Origin: Dreissena polymorpha
Lineage: Eukaryota > Mollusca > Bivalvia > Myida > Dreissenidae
Length of the DNA stretch: 64,000 nt
NCBI RefSeq assembly: GCF_020536995.1
Contig: NC_068366.1
Coordinates: 28,500,918-28,564,917 of the forward strand
Direction: 5' to 3'
Made by a program: the position numbers and the translations under genes. Positions 21,684 to 35,339 of this stretch are shown one piece after another. Numbering within the stretch: the stretch's first letter is position 1; each line of letters begins with the position of its first letter. The notes under the pieces are model-generated. The model saw nothing but the letters and a program-made list of their open reading frames with translations, made no database searches and had not been told where the DNA came from.

Positions 21684-24071
21684 AGATAGATAGATTTATT
21701 TCGGAGGTAGCATACATACTCACAATGCATTGAAACAACATGTACATAAAACAATATGAAGTAAAACAATCATAATTGAAAAGTACATGCATAGAATGCA
21801 CTATGGCATGCACAGTAACGCCAAGGATTACACAAAAAAGAGCAATATCGCTTATTTCTATTGTGGTCCGTGATTGTTGGTGGCACGACATAGAGAGGCA
21901 CTAGTAATAAATTAATACTAAATACTATGTTAATCATAATAAATACATGAAATATAATACCGAGATTCAGATCAATGGACACAAATGTATCAGTTATGAT
22001 CGTCATATCACAGATAAATTAGAATGGATTAAAAAATTAAAGGTTACTACAACAAACAAAAATTAACAAGTCACATTAATCCGAAATGATAAGACATTGG
22101 GAAAGGAAAATGTAAACATTTAACAGCATAGCATAGCAACTAAAAATAGATTAAAAGACTCTGTTTAAAAGATGTTGTTTGATTGCAGATTTAAAAATGG
22201 ACAATAATGTCATCTGGGTTATAAAAGATGGTAGTTTATTTCACAATGTGCAACCCAAGTAACTGAAGGACCTCTTCCCATTTCCTTTGACCTGTGGTAC
22301 AGAGAAAGCACCTTAAAAGTTTATTACTTAATCTGGTATTATGGGAATGGACAGAATTCTGGGGAATAAACTGGTCTGACAAGTAGTCAGGAGATAGACC
22401 ATTTTTGATCTTAAAAACATGGGAGAGCATTATTTGCTCGACACGTTTGTCAAGTGGAAACCATTGCAAAGAAGTTTAATGTTCCAGGCTAATATGAGTT
22501 CTAGAATCAAGATTGAGCACAATACGGATCAATTTAATTTTGGTTTATTCTTCCAAAACTGTGTAAGATCATTGTACCATATAGAACAAGCATAGTGAAA
22601 ATGATTAAGGACATCACAAGAAGTTTCTTGGTATGCTGGGTTAAATACTTGCTTTTACGATATAAAAACTGTAACCTAGAGTTAGATTTCTTTACAACAG
22701 ACTGAGCCATATTGACAAAAGATAAATTCTGGTCAATATTTGCCCTAAGGTAATTGACTTCAGTTGTAGGTTCTATAACTGTGTCATTACATATTATATT
22801 TAACCTGGGATTTGACCTTAGCTTATGTTTGGTACCAAAGAGAATAGATTCAGTTTTACCAAGAGGAAGAGATAACTTGTTGTCAATTAACCATTGGCTT
22901 ACTTCATTAAGATCCTGAGAAAGGGCTTGCTCTATCTGACACTTGTTTTGACCTGAAACTAAGATGCAAGAATCATCCGCATACAGTAAAAGTTTATTCT
23001 TTGTTGCTGACGACATATCATTGACATAGATCAAGAAAAGGAGAGGTCCGAGAATAGAACCTTGAGGCATCCGACATGTAATGTTGGCCATAGTAGATTT
23101 AGTACCTGATACATCAACAAGTTGTTGTCTATCAGATAAGTAGGATGAAAACCAATTCAGGATGTCATCCCCCAAACCCAGAGCTCTAAGTTTCATGAGA
23201 AGGATAGAGTGATCTACAGTGTCAAAAGCTTTTTGTAGATCTAACAGAATCATACCCACTAGATTACCTTTGTCCATTTCTAGACGGATGAAATGAGTCA
23301 AGTGAATTAAGCAATTGTCCGTAGAAAACCCACATCTAAAACCTGATTGGAATTTAAAGAGCAGTTTATTACTTTTGAGATGTGACTCAACTTGGTCATA
23401 GACAACTCTTTCAAAATTTTTGGATATAATACAGAGGATAGATACTGGTCTTTAGTTACCAACAGCAGTTTTATCATCTTTCTTGAAAATGGGGACAACT
23501 CTGGCAGATTTTATATCATCAGGTACAGTACCTTGGATAAGGGATAAATTGATGATATGGGCTAAGGGACTGACAATTATTGGGGCACCATCTCTCACAA
23601 ACCGAGACGGAATACCATCAAGACCTGTTGATTTGTTTACCCCTAACCGTGAAATATACTTTAATACTTTGTTCTCAGAAACAAGAGAAAAGGAAAAACT
23701 GTTTGGTACTACACCTTTTTTAGCATAAAATGATGTAACAAAATCCTTTCCAAATTTACATATACTAGTTTGGGGCAATTTTTCAACAAGCTTTGATGCT
23801 ACACTTGTATAAAAACAATTGAAGGTTTCAGCTACAGTCTTCTTATCAAAACATATCTCTTTGTCAACCTTTAGACCAATGTTTGATGTTGATGAACTTT
23901 TTTTGGAAGGTTAACCAAGATTTCCACCAAGATTTTTCCAACAACTTCCACAGAGACTTAGAATCGTTTTTATTTTGCTCAAGAGACTGAGTGAAGAAGC
24001 TCTTCTTGGAAATGTCAACAAGGGACTGTACCTTATTTCTGAATTGACTGAAAGTATTAAAATATCTATCA
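21684..24071 (-). mobile_element. 5'-truncated LINE (CR1/Jockey-like) with reverse transcriptase
   Basis: The minus strand encodes a non-LTR reverse transcriptase in broken frames. 23452-23778 holds the RT N-terminal part (NKSTGLDGIPSRFV, then VPIFKKDD). 23307-23498 continues in another frame. 22534-23301 (255 residues) has motif A (LLDLQKAFDTVDH, residues 19-31), motif B (PQGSILGPLLF, 79-89) and the catalytic YADD (107-110). 22236-22469 holds the C-terminal WFPLDKRVEQIML and HSHNTR tail. At least two frame breaks are present, and the endonuclease domain is missing through 5' truncation near 24071. The 3' end carries a short ATCT microsatellite tail (minus strand), common in CR1-like LINEs. 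A 33 bp target-site duplication flanks it. Dead copy; exact clade not assigned. Confidence 0.88.
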
Positions 24072-24109
24072 TTATCTATGATTTTGTGTTGTAACCCCCA
24101 AATATTTCA

Positions 24110-24480
24110 TAGTTCATTTTATTTCCATTGGTTTCATTTTTTTTACTGGAATCCGTGTGCAGTTTTCATTAATGGAACAGATCTGTGTAGGTTTTAAAAA
24201 ATCTGCTTCATCTTGTAAGCGTAATTTCATATTTTTCTCAATTTCAAGGGGAGATGATTCTGAACTTATTCTTACTTTGTTCATTTACGATAGGGGTTGA
24301 GTACTCATTGATATGAAAACACTGTAAAAGTTTTTAAGTGTTTACGACCCCCCCCCCTACCTCTCAAACATATATTTCATGGGCATAATATAAACAAAAA
24401 ATGGTTACAATAAAACAGCAAATTTATTTAAACTAAAATGTCTACATCAAAACAAAAAGTTAACAAAGAACACAAATAAA
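24110..24480. other. Spacer, nothing seen
   Basis: AT-rich with one poly-C run near 24350. No gene or repeat recognised. Confidence 0.35.
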
Positions 24481-24490
24481 ATAATTTGAT

Positions 24491-24560
24491 TCTACTGGGG
24501 CTCGAACCTTGGGCATCTCACATGTGAAGCGAGCGTGTAACCACTACACTACGGGACCGC
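24491..24560 (-). repeat. Val-tRNA-like sequence (SINE head or tRNA pseudogene)
   Basis: On the minus strand this reads as a tRNA with box A (TAGTGTAGTGGTTACAC), an anticodon arm whose loop TTCACAT would give anticodon CAC, and box B (GGTTCGAGCCC). The anticodon stem pairs with one G-T pair. The acceptor and T stems pair poorly, so it is unlikely to make a working tRNA. It differs from the tRNA-like heads at 5424 and 56827, so it comes from another tRNA. Confidence 0.65.
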
Positions 24561-24599
24561 TTGAAAAATCACCTTCTAACTAAGATATTAATAAGCTAT

Positions 24600-25435
24600 T
24601 AATAGTCGGTTTAAATGTAAACCAGGAAGTTTAAACGCTGGATAGTGAGCGGGTTAAAGGTCTATACCAAAGGGTCCATACCACTGGCAAGATACGGGTC
24701 ATGCCTGCGGCCTTATATATGTGGTTCTTAAAAAAACCTGCAGGGGGACTTGAAAGTAATGAGACTGGGGTGCTGTAATGGTGCTCCTCATTGATAAGCG
24801 GCTGCTTCCTTTATCAAGACTCATTATTACAATTAATAATACGTGTCGCGCTTTGCGCTCTATAGCACCTTTATTAGTAACTAGGTGGTTGCTAGGATAG
24901 TGGAACAAAAAAGTTTTGTTTTTATACAAAACCGGAAAGATTCACCGGTTCGCGTAGTTGCCCAGTCCCTGTGATCTTTTATTATTGCCCAGTCCCTGTG
25001 ATCAGTTATTAATTAACAGAATTAGCTTTGCATTATTGGCAATAAATGTTGTAGTAAATGTAATAGGCACAAATGCAGTACTTATTTACACTAACTTACA
25101 CAAAAAATCACCACTATGCAAGATATTCTGACAACAAAAATATATACATTGATCCGTAAAATAACTTCTCATCCCATAAGCGAAAACAAAAAACGTATTA
25201 CATACTAGTCGCCGCACCTCAGTGCGACGCCAATGATTGTTTATATCATGTGACAAAAGGAATGAAGAAAAAATTAACAAACAAGTGATGTCATCATCCT
25301 TCGAAAACGAGTAAAATTGCAATCTCTAGTCACGAGTCTTTTTTAAAATAAATTGTCAAAAACATGGGAAAAGGAAGTTACAATCTTCGAACATAGAAAT
25401 CATCTACAATGTATGCTTGAATGAAAAATAAAGAA
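24600..25435. other. Spacer with a short direct duplication
   Basis: TTGCCCAGTCCCTGTGATC occurs twice, at about 24957 and 24986. The stretch 24690-24950 is less AT-rich than its surroundings and may be a repeat, but nothing identifies it. Confidence 0.35.
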
Positions 25436-26918
25436 AACAAGAGCTGTAAGAGGACAGCACGCTCAACTATTCGAGTGCTTGACAGTATAACATAAGCCAT
25501 CATGGGGATATTGTCCAAATTATTCAATAAGGTCAAGGTAATAGTTCAGGTATATTTTCATTAATCTATTGAACATTTGTATAGACATAAACAACTAATA
25601 AGATTTTTTTTTAAATTTGATAGCAATAGCTTGGGTGGGATGTTTGGACAGTCCTTCAAAAATAAAGTAAATATATATTTGTTGTTTTTTAACCATATTT
25701 CAAAGAAAAAAATATTCTTTGTTTGGGGGTTGAGCGGTGGTATAATGTGGGATGTGGTCATTTATTAGACAATCTTTCAAAAATAAAAATGGAAAACAAC
25801 AAAACAAATTTGGGGGGTGCGGTGGGGTGCAGGGATTCTGGGTTGGGGTGTGGGGTATTGTTTTGTTTGGGTGGAGTCCATTGTGGTATTCAGGTAAGTG
25901 TTGTATTGTCAAATTATGAATAAAATCTTATCATACATAAAGAAGTTATAGCAATTTAACTAAGATTTATTCTTGTGACCTTGAGAGTCAAGGTCATTCA
26001 AAGGTCAAGGTCAAATTTAACTTGCCAGGTACAGTACCCTCATGGTAGTAAGAAAATATTTGAAGTTTGAAAGCAATAGCTTTGATACTTTAGAAGTCAA
26101 GTGGATCTAAACACAAAATTTAAGAAAATATTCAGTTACTTAGACAAAAAAGGGCCATACTTCTTACAAAATGCGTGATACAGTTGTCTGCTCTTGTTTA
26201 TAGATTGGGGTCGTGTTGGTAAAAACGTTTGCAAAATATGAAAGCAATATGTCAAGGGATATTGAAAATATTTGAGGTGGTACGCAAACTTTAACATAGA
26301 TTTATCAATAATATGCATATTCTAATGGAAAAAAGGGCCATAATTCTTACAAAATGCTTGATACAGTTGTCTGCTCTTGTTTATAGATTGGGGTCATGTT
26401 GGTAAAGAAGTTTGCAAAATATGAAAGCAATAGGTCAAGGGACATTGAAAATATTTGAGGTGGTACGCAAACTTTAACATAGATTTATCAATAATATGCA
26501 TATTCTAAGTGAAAAAAGGGCCATAATTCATACAAAATGCTTGATACAGTTGTCTGCTCTTGTTTGAAGGTTGGGGTCATGTTGGTAAAGAAGTATGCAA
26601 AATATTAAAGCAATATGGCAAGGGACATAGGAAATATTTGGGGTGGTACGCAAACTTTAACATTAATAATATGCATATTCTAAGTGAACAAAGGGCCATC
26701 ATTTTTACAAAATGCTTGATTCAGTTGTCTGCTCTTGTTTATAGGTTGGGGTCATGTTGGTCAAGAAGTAAGCAAAATATTTAAGCAATATGTCGAGGCA
26801 CATAGGAAATATTTGAAGTGGTACGCAAACTTTAAAATTTGCACGCTCATGCTGACGCCGGGGTCAGTAGGATAGCTCCACTATATATATTTCATATATA
26901 ATAGTCAAGCTAAAAATG
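25436..26918. repeat. 1.5 kb bivalve-type dispersed repeat containing a tandem array
   Basis: Begins CAAGAGCTGTAAGAGGACAG and ends GATAGCTCCACTATATATAT followed by a TAGTC...GCTAAAAATGG tail. From memory both ends are typical of a repeat common in bivalve genomes, along with the GGTCAAGGTCA stretch near 25985-26010. The middle contains a four-copy array, listed separately. No coding capacity is seen, so it is probably non-autonomous. Confidence 0.6.
26150..26840. repeat. Four-copy tandem array, about 183 bp per unit
   Basis: Units begin with AAGGGCCAT at 26150, 26333, 26516 and 26691 (periods 183, 183 and 175). Each carries ACAGTTGTCTGCTCTTGTTT, a GGGGTC.TGTTGGT block and GGTGGTACGCAAACTTTAA. 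Units differ by scattered substitutions and one deletion. Confidence 0.9.
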
Positions 26919-26924
26919 GGGGTC

Positions 26925-29640
26925 ACCAGTGAAAACGAAAAGTTCCCGATTACAATCAAGGTTACCCCCCTTTTCCAGAAACGCCATACTGAATTTGAGA
27001 GTTTTATATGTGAGCATAAAGATGAGCTAAATGTTCAAAAATTATTATGAATAGATAAAAAAGAGGAAAAGCCTATAATAAACTCATAAACATATAAACA
27101 TACATACATCTCATATATCATGTGTGAGATGGAACCTACGCAGTGCAGTAAGATTTGCTAACCTAGTTTGAAATTGCACGTGAAATGCGTTCTTCTATAT
27201 ATAGAATACTTGAAAATATTACAGGGAAATAAAAACATTAATAATTAAGTAACAAGGCACATTTAATCATTCAATCAAACACGTTTAAAGGAAAATAGAT
27301 TTATCAATTTATCAATGACTAGTGATACTAGTGATATTAAACATTAAACTTATTATGACAAACAAAACAAATACATGATTGTCATGGTAGTTCTTTGAAG
27401 AACTTCGACAGATTGGAATAAGTGTCTCCAAAAGACGCTTGGTATTGATGACCCTGGGCTGACCGTCAGAGTTATTCATTATGAAAATGTTCTTGAGACC
27501 ATCGCGTTCAAAGATCATTTTAAGATGCATAAGGTTTAGTCCAGAACCAGCTATAATATTTATGTTGTTGCAGCATTGAACGCATGACTGTAAACAAGAA
27601 CACTCAGTGACTGCAAGTTCCTAGCTTTTTTCTGGGTTGAATTTGAGTCCATAATCTGTCTGGTTTCATTTTCCTCCTGCACAGGTAATCAGCATACAAT
27701 GTATCACTGAAAAGATAACACCATTGTTCCTTTGAAGTTGATATTTGACTAGTACATGTAGTTATATTCAGGAAGGTTCATAATGACTTCAATAAGTTTC
27801 AGTCGAAGAAAATTATGCATAATTGCAAATTATGTATGAATAATTTTAACCATTTTTATTTATTAAAATAAAAATATTTGGTCTTTTCTTATTTATTTGG
27901 CTTCAATAAGCCTTCTCAAAGTTGTTTCTATAAATAGACAACATTTTCTTCATGTTATTTAACAAAACAATCGTATACAGATGTCAAATACACACGCACT
28001 TGTATAGGAGTAAGAACTGACGTTAGTGTTTCATGAGAAGTGTGACATAATCCATTATGATATGCGTCATAGATTTAATTTATTCAGACATTCACGACAT
28101 AGTATGTCATTACTAGTAATTTATATGATACACCCTTTTAAACTGGATTAATAAGTAAGTGTAAACACCACATTTATACATTCTTCATCCAAATGTTAAT
28201 ACCAAATACATGTATTATCCCTACTTGATATGAAACTGATTATAAACGTTACATTTTATTTATTACTTAAAACATTGGTTCTACATTAACAATCACATAA
28301 ATCAGTGAAATGCCTACTTCGTTTCCATTTTATAAGCCTGTCTGCTATAAAGGAGATAGTTGAAACTTGATGAATGGTCCTTCCCGCATGTATTTCCCTT
28401 TTCTTTAAGTTCAATTGATCATTGGAACATACAGTGTTGACAAAAAGTAATTAACCATTCCTGGACCACCAATGTTGTTGATCATTGCTGAAAAGATAAT
28501 TAATAAGCAGCATTTTAATTTGGATAACCATAATACATAATTTAGGTGATCACACAAGTAGTAGTCATTGGCATATCATTTTCAGAATAGTAATTTTAGT
28601 ATTTGGGACATAATATACTTTTTTGTTGTTTGTTTGAGGAAAACATCATTACTTGGTCATATTATTCAAATATGCTGTCCTTGATTTCCATGCATTTACA
28701 GCACAACTTTTTCCTTACATGGCATATTTTCTTTTTTTAAATGAAAGCAAATATGAGCCTGATTATGTGCTAAAAATCACTGACAGGGTGCACTTTTCCT
28801 ACAAAATCTACTTTACTCCAATTATGAATAATGAAACTGTTATACTTGAAATTTTTTTCGCATAATCCATGTACCGTCCTGTTCCGAGCTTTGTGTTGAT
28901 AGCAAAACAAGGCATTCCTTTCTTTACGTGATGGATTTTGCCGTACGATAACCCGTTCACATGGATACAGTCAACACTCAAGCATAAATCCACTTTATCC
29001 CCTTTTACTGCTCACCAACAATATTAAATTTTGTAAATGACACGGGTTCTAAACGTTATTCTTAACAGTGGTCAAAATTTTCAAGCGTTTGACATTCGTA
29101 TTTTCAGGAATCATTTGCTTCATAAATATCAACACTGCCATGCATTAGTTGACGTTTATCATTAACTCCAGTCACATTAATATGAACAATAATAACACTT
29201 TTATTAATCTTTCTCTTTAAATATAGCAAATTGCTTTTTCTTAAAACGACCCAATCTGTCAGGTACAATGTCGGTCATATTTGTTGTCATTGTATTTAGC
29301 TTGCGGATCCTACATTTAGTATTTCATAGCGTATTTATAGAATATTCGTAGTTTTCCGCACATTCCCGGATAACGTTCGGATTGACGGATATGTACGAAA
29401 GTAGGCGATATTGCACGAAGTCCATTAGAGTGCTAATACCTTAAAAAATGTATGAGAAAAAATTCATCCTTCTTACTGTCTTAGTAGACACTCGTATATT
29501 TTCGGCCTAGACCGTCAATTGAGGACATTATTCTCGCATTAATATGCAAACAATAATAAAAGCTATGTCGTGCCCAATGCTTAGCAATGTTGCTTCAATA
29601 ATATTTTTGTACACGTTTTATGACTGTCATGTTATATAGT
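26925..29640. other. Gene-poor spacer
   Basis: 2.7 kb of AT-rich sequence. The most protein-like stretch is a 72-codon minus-strand frame (27312-27530) containing NNSDGQPRVINTKRLLETLI, which I do not recognise. No splice-bounded exon, promoter or repeat could be supported. Confidence 0.35.
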
Positions 29641-29649
29641 TATGTTCTG

Positions 29650-29865
29650 TTTTTACAATGCGGGTTATTGTGATCTGCGAAGCGCTTCTTTGCAGTGACC
29701 TATTTGTTTGTATAGGTCCCTCTTCTTTGATTGCGCATGAATGACCGCCAAGTGGTAATCGGACTTTTGGGAATTAATTCATTCGTGGATGTTTTGGCAG
29801 CCAGCCAATTCCGGCTGTCTCAGAAATTTGTATCATTACTATGACCTTAGGGCTTCGCCCCAGGC
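29650..29865. other. Moderately GC-rich segment before unit C, unrecognised
   Basis: Contrasts in composition with its neighbours (GATCTGCGAAGCGCTTCTTT, then GGCAGCCAGCCAATTCCGGC) and stops where homology to unit A begins near 29870. It may be an insertion at the edge of the duplicated unit. Confidence 0.35.
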
Positions 29866-31932
29866 CAAAAACAAACAAACGAGCTACTTAATTTAAACAG
29901 GGATCATTTTATATTGATTACTTTTTATTTACCTTCCATTCGTAAAACGAGCAAAATGTCAGAATACGATGATTAGGTTACATACTAGTTTCAGTTGTAG
30001 CTACCAATTTCTCGTTTCTCATTTTTCGATCTAATGTGCAAACATCCCGATAATAAATACAATCAAATGATCATTTTATGTTTGTTTAAGGTTATTTGAT
30101 TTTCAAACATAAAATGAAGAAAGGTTAGTACAAGGTGATCTTCGCAATTCAGTTGGCAGTTTAACACAGTAAATGTTCGTTATAAACACATTTATTAACT
30201 TGAAAGCGGTGTTTTACTTACTTGACATTTTACTTTGCAAATCTCTATTTTGGATTGATGAACGGCATATATGCCGTGTCACAACACAGTCATCATTAAA
30301 TAAGACGTAGTATGCTTCACTAGGCAGATCAGACACGTACATACACATTGACTTTCAAGTTTCAGCCAGCTAGTAGCATTCATAGGTTTTCGATGTTATT
30401 TGTGTCCAAATCCGCCTGGTACAACATATAATGTATCATGATTGTTTATATCAAGTGACATAACACGCATACACAAACAACCAATAGTATATGCTTTTCA
30501 TTCAGTTCAATGTAGCACATTAAACCATACATGTACGTGTGATTTAGCTAATTAACAAAACGGATCTGTGTCGTAAATATACATTAACAAACAAACAACG
30601 AAAATACAAGTTACAGTTTAAGTCATCCGTGCGCGCAGCTATGTTTGTCAGGATCTGCCTTGTACAAAATGTATTTCGTAGCACTATTGAACAATTTTTG
30701 ACATGTTCGGCATGGTTTAAGAATCAATACTGTTGCTTTTATTAACGTTTATAGTAGTACATAATGGTATAGTTGTGAAAATCTAATTAACAACTTATTT
30801 ACATATCTTACCTTCGTCGACAAAGTACATGACTGATATTGGCGTGTAAACGGTTTTCTTAACATTTTTTTGTTTTTGTTTTGTGGAAAATAAAATTATA
30901 TAAAAAAGGAATATTTAAAGAGTGCCGCCGCGCAAAAATATACAGTTTTGTTATAAGTGTCACACTAAACCCATTCAGTTATTAAAACTGATGCATACAA
31001 TTGGCTTTTATAATAAATGTTAACATAACAGTATCTTAAACATAACGGAATGATAACAAACAATACTAATACCTATACTATCAGAACTAAGATGGCACTC
31101 ACTTGCAGATTTAGGTGACATCAAGGCTGTTTTCGCTAAGGGATAGTATTTGCTCTGCTTGGAAATGAGTAATTTACTTTATATAATGAAATAGAATCAA
31201 CAATACTAAGAAGACTGTTACAAATCTGTAGATGATACCTATGTTAATACGCTGATTTTATCTGAAAGTTTGCCTATCTTGTCGACACACAAAGCATTAT
31301 TAATTGCATAGCATCATTGAGTTATACTGTTTGGAAAAAAAATAACCTTTGTCTATGTGTATGTGTGGTTTGTCTTGTGCATCACTCGTTACTTCACACT
31401 TTGCCAATGTTGTGAGCGTTCAGAATTTACTTGTTTAAGCATATATCAGGTAAAATTGCTAATGGCAGTGAACAGCATGTTGCAATGCGCGAAGTACTAG
31501 AATCGACTTATTCGAATGTGCAATTAACTGAGTATCAAAAATAAAGATAATAAATACTGTGCAATGTGAATGGATGTGTTTGAATATCTCAGTATTAATG
31601 TTTAAACAGAAAAGCCCACTGAACAACCTGCATGGCAACATCAAACTCATGAATTACTTGCACAAATACAGACGTTTTTGCTTTATGCTCATTGGATTCA
31701 AACGTTTCTTGTTCAAGCTGTCCAGCTATACACACAGTGGGTGGTGCGCGTTGCTACGCGCTCTCACATTCTTCTCATCGAGATGTCTCTCAAATAATAA
31801 ATATGTTTTAAATGTCAATACTTTAGTGACATTAACTTTTGAAACAGTTAAATTCTGTCTTTTGCATATCCTGTTTTGTTTTAATTTTTAATTCGCAAAT
31901 GTAGTTTAGCCTAGATCCGGTTTACCATCCAG

Positions 31933-31994
31933 TATTTAAACAGCATGAATTTTGTTATTAGGCCTTGTTACAAAGACACGATTGTTTGCAAAAT
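31933..31994 (+). promoter_or_regulatory. Kazal promoter and leader exon, unit C
   Basis: TATTTAAA at 31933-31940 lies in GATCCGGTTTACCATCCAG-type context shared by all copies. A leader exon ends at 31994 before a GTAAGT donor, with AT as its last two bases as in units A and B. Confidence 0.6.
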
Positions 31995-32377
31995 GTAAGT
32001 GTTTTCGTTTTATTCTTTGATGAATATTTATAATTGTGTTATATGAATGCATCTTGCTAACATGTATTTGATAAGGATGCGATTAATTCAATTCCATTAA
32101 TTTTTTTAGTTGTCTAGTCAACATTTCACTATTGGTCACAATTGATTTGATAAGTTGGCATGTAACATTAAACCAAGTCATGAAATACCAAGTTTACTAT
32201 GTTTTGTATTGATCACTATAGCAACAAAACTATAATTCTCATTAAATATAAAAAATTGTATGAAAACAAAGCTGTCTCTACAATTTTGGCCTTTTGAAAA
32301 CTGATAAATATGACAAACTGGCGATTGATTTCAAAAGTAGGTAATACAAAATCTAATTAACATAGTGTATATTTTAG

Positions 32378-33571
32378 GAATGCGGATGCTGTTTGTGGCA
32401 ACCATGCTGATGTTTTTGTTCACGCCCGGTACGTAGTTACTTCTGTGTACATAAGCATTTGGCTTTAATCGTGTCTTGCTTTTAAATGTTGGCTAATATG
32501 ATGTAAAACAGCCGACTTTATAACAAAAGAAAACACGTTATATTAATGTGCTGCTAGTAACCATTATAAATATAGCATCGCTCAGATACCTTTACGGTAC
32601 ATACAGCGCTCGTGAGAAAAGTCCTACTAGTATTTGTTATGTAATGAACAGTGTGGCTAGTTTTGCATATAACTAATACTCATCTAACAAAATATTGACA
32701 TTTATTTCTTTAGTTTTTTATGTACTCATAAGTGCGATTATGCGGTAACACCAGTGCGAATCGTTTGTCCTGTTAAAACTGTTTTATAAATAATATTTTC
32801 ATGCATTGTATAGGCAAAACGTCCACGTGCCTTAAACACAGAATGGAATGTGTTGCCAGGAAGTTCTCTCCATATATTGTTTATTCATTTTTATTTTTTA
32901 TTTCATATTTATACAGGTTTTATCGACACCCATCTAGGTCATTGAAAGTGTACGACAAAATATGATTCGGTGTGTGGTGTTAATGGCAAAACCTACGGGA
33001 AAATGTGCGAACTCCAATGCGCGTGAGCATCTACTTATCATAAAAGACGTAAACAGTGTTAGATGTGCAGCGTTTGTGAGGCGCAGAGCGGTCAAATAGT
33101 GAACCATTTTACAAATAATTAATACGTGTGATATTAGTAATTGAATATGTATGCTTATAAATACTATCATATAATGTTGTTTTAAATGTTTCCGTTTATT
33201 GTTTATTGATTTCATTTGCAATAAGATGACAATAATTTATAATATATTTAAATACGTTGAAAACAATGCATCCACAATTACTTAGTTAGGGCTCGTATGC
33301 CTATTTGCATCATTAATCGAGTTTTACCTATTTAAGCGAGGAATCTGTGTTTCAATTTACGCCATCAACATATTTACCTTCATGAATTCTGTTTTGTTTA
33401 TGCTTGTTATTTTTGAAATGCTTTGCTGGTTTTCTCCTTTTGTCACTTAATAAAGATCGTTTAGTATGTCCTCAAAGTTATTTATTCCGTTCACAGTTCT
33501 TTTTATCTAAATCTAAACTTGTTATTTGCAGACATGTAAGGCTGAGGCATAAAGGTCGTTGTAAATACTGA
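32378..33571 (+). pseudogene. Single-Kazal inhibitor gene copy, unit C, broken
   Basis: Exons: 32378-32428 (signal peptide MRMLFVATMLMFLFTP from the ATG at 32380), 32917-33022 (Kazal) and 33532-33571 (AHVRLRHKGRCKY, stop at 33569). The signal exon has one extra base at its start relative to unit A, so the start codon lies wholly in this exon instead of being split by intron 1. Splice sites are intact. In the Kazal exon TGA at 32943-32945 replaces the codon of the first Kazal cysteine; downstream the domain still reads KYDSVCGVNGKTYGKMC. There is only one Kazal exon: the intron after it aligns with the intron after the second Kazal exon of unit A. AATAAA lies at 33808-33813. Best read as a fairly young pseudogene. 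Confidence 0.8.
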
Positions 33572-34904
33572 AAAAAGAAGAGCAGTCAACAAGGGAGTCC
33601 TTTACAAAATAAGCTATGAAAAAACTATGATAACACTGCAACATGTATATTGGGTTAAATAACTGTTGTTTTTTTGTCAAAAAATATCTGCTACTGAAGA
33701 TGAACATATAGAAGTATATATTTTCCTGTCGAGTTTGATATATTACAATTTCATATGGTGAAAATATGTTTTTCAGTTTAAAACTTTGCATCTCTTGTGA
33801 AAGACATAATAAATCATCGCTAAAACTCTATATTTTGGAATGAATATAATACATTTTCAAATAAAAAACAGCAGTCAAGGTATGCACTTGAATTCAATGC
33901 AAATGTGTTCAACATGATTTAGAAGTTGCCTTATGCGTTTTTCGAACATTTATCGTGAAAGAAAATTAATATTGCATTAAATAGTAAACAGTATCTCTAC
34001 CACGAACAAATATTTATTAATATGTTTTACAACACATCAAAATGCTGTATACATTTTGATTCATTATAATCAATACTACATATAACATCGTCCCAGACAA
34101 TAAATCGCTTAAAGTATGCAGCAAGTGTTTGAATAATTAGCATTATGCCTGATAAAAACATGTATTCATGATATATTTTACAATGCATCAACATAAACAA
34201 AAACTACTACATGTATGCACTAGGGTCTTTTCCGATCAATAATTCATATTCCGCCGTCGCAGAGTATAATACATTGCAACTATAATGTAATGTGTTATAA
34301 AGCTTAACGCCTGTTCCATTGTTGAACAGTCATGTGTAGTTGTTTTACCATAAGGACATCTTAATCAGACGTAAGTAATATAAACATTACCTGTATATTA
34401 TTATTTGAATAAACAACTTTTAAAAGCGTATACAAAGTATATAAAAGCAAACATTGTTTTGTAAATCACAATTATAAATTATATTTGTTTTAGTTGTGCG
34501 TTACAGTTCCATAAATAGCTGAATACAAAACGAACAGAGAAATAAACGGAGACAACAAAAAATAACTATTTGTAAAATATGTAATAAAGATAAATGTCTA
34601 TTCAATTGTTAAAAACGTTATATTTGTTTTGCAAAACAATGGTTTGTAATCTTATGTAAGTAAAATACATATCGCTTATTCATTTTTATTTAAACAAAAG
34701 TTGCTAAAATTTTAAAATCCATATGTATGTATATCACGTTTATTAAATATTTTGTCTACATCGTTATAAGTTTTTAAATTACTAATATATGCTTATAATT
34801 GTACACGATCAACAATGTTGACCATAATGCGTGTAGTCTATTTGCTAAATCAAAATTGTTTCGAATGCAATACACATAAGAGCACAAGCAGTCGTAACGA
34901 GATC

Positions 34905-35100
34905 ACTGTGGATTGGTCATATGGTATACATAATGGTTTTAGTTAGATAGAGTGTAACCTTTTATTTTGTCCGCTTGTTTGCCATAGCGGAGCACGTCGG
35001 GTCCTCGCCGACCTCAGTGGTATCGGATATATACCGTGGGTCTTTGTCTGATAATAGTTGATAGGATTTCAATAAATAAATTCCTATAAAAATATATACT
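34905..35100. other. Spacer before the TAA microsatellite
   Basis: A small GC-richer patch at 34970-35035 (GCACGTCGGGTCCTCGCCGA) is the only contrast. Nothing recognised. Confidence 0.3.
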
Positions 35101-35105
35101 ATTAG

Positions 35106-35331
<226 letters not shown>

Positions 35332-35339
35332 TAATAGCA

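Larger units (their letters stand above)
29870..34900. repeat. Unit C of the segmental array (carries a broken Kazal gene)
   Basis: 29870-31000 aligns with 39690-40930 (unit A) and 50990-52350 (unit B). Shared landmarks are TTTGTTTAAGGTTATTT (30080 and 39914) and the pair CTTCACTAGGCAGATCAGAC (30315 and 40360). 31600-34880 aligns with 41060-44900. It lacks the roughly 300 bp of short intronic repeats seen in A and B. Confidence 0.7.

Noticed and set aside
24491-24560. Functional tRNA-Val gene
   Set aside because: Boxes A and B and the anticodon arm are good, but the acceptor and T stems do not pair well, so a SINE head or pseudogene fits better.
25723-25923. Gly/Trp-rich 66-codon frame
   Set aside because: It is made by G-rich low-complexity sequence inside a dispersed repeat, with an equally open frame on the other strand.
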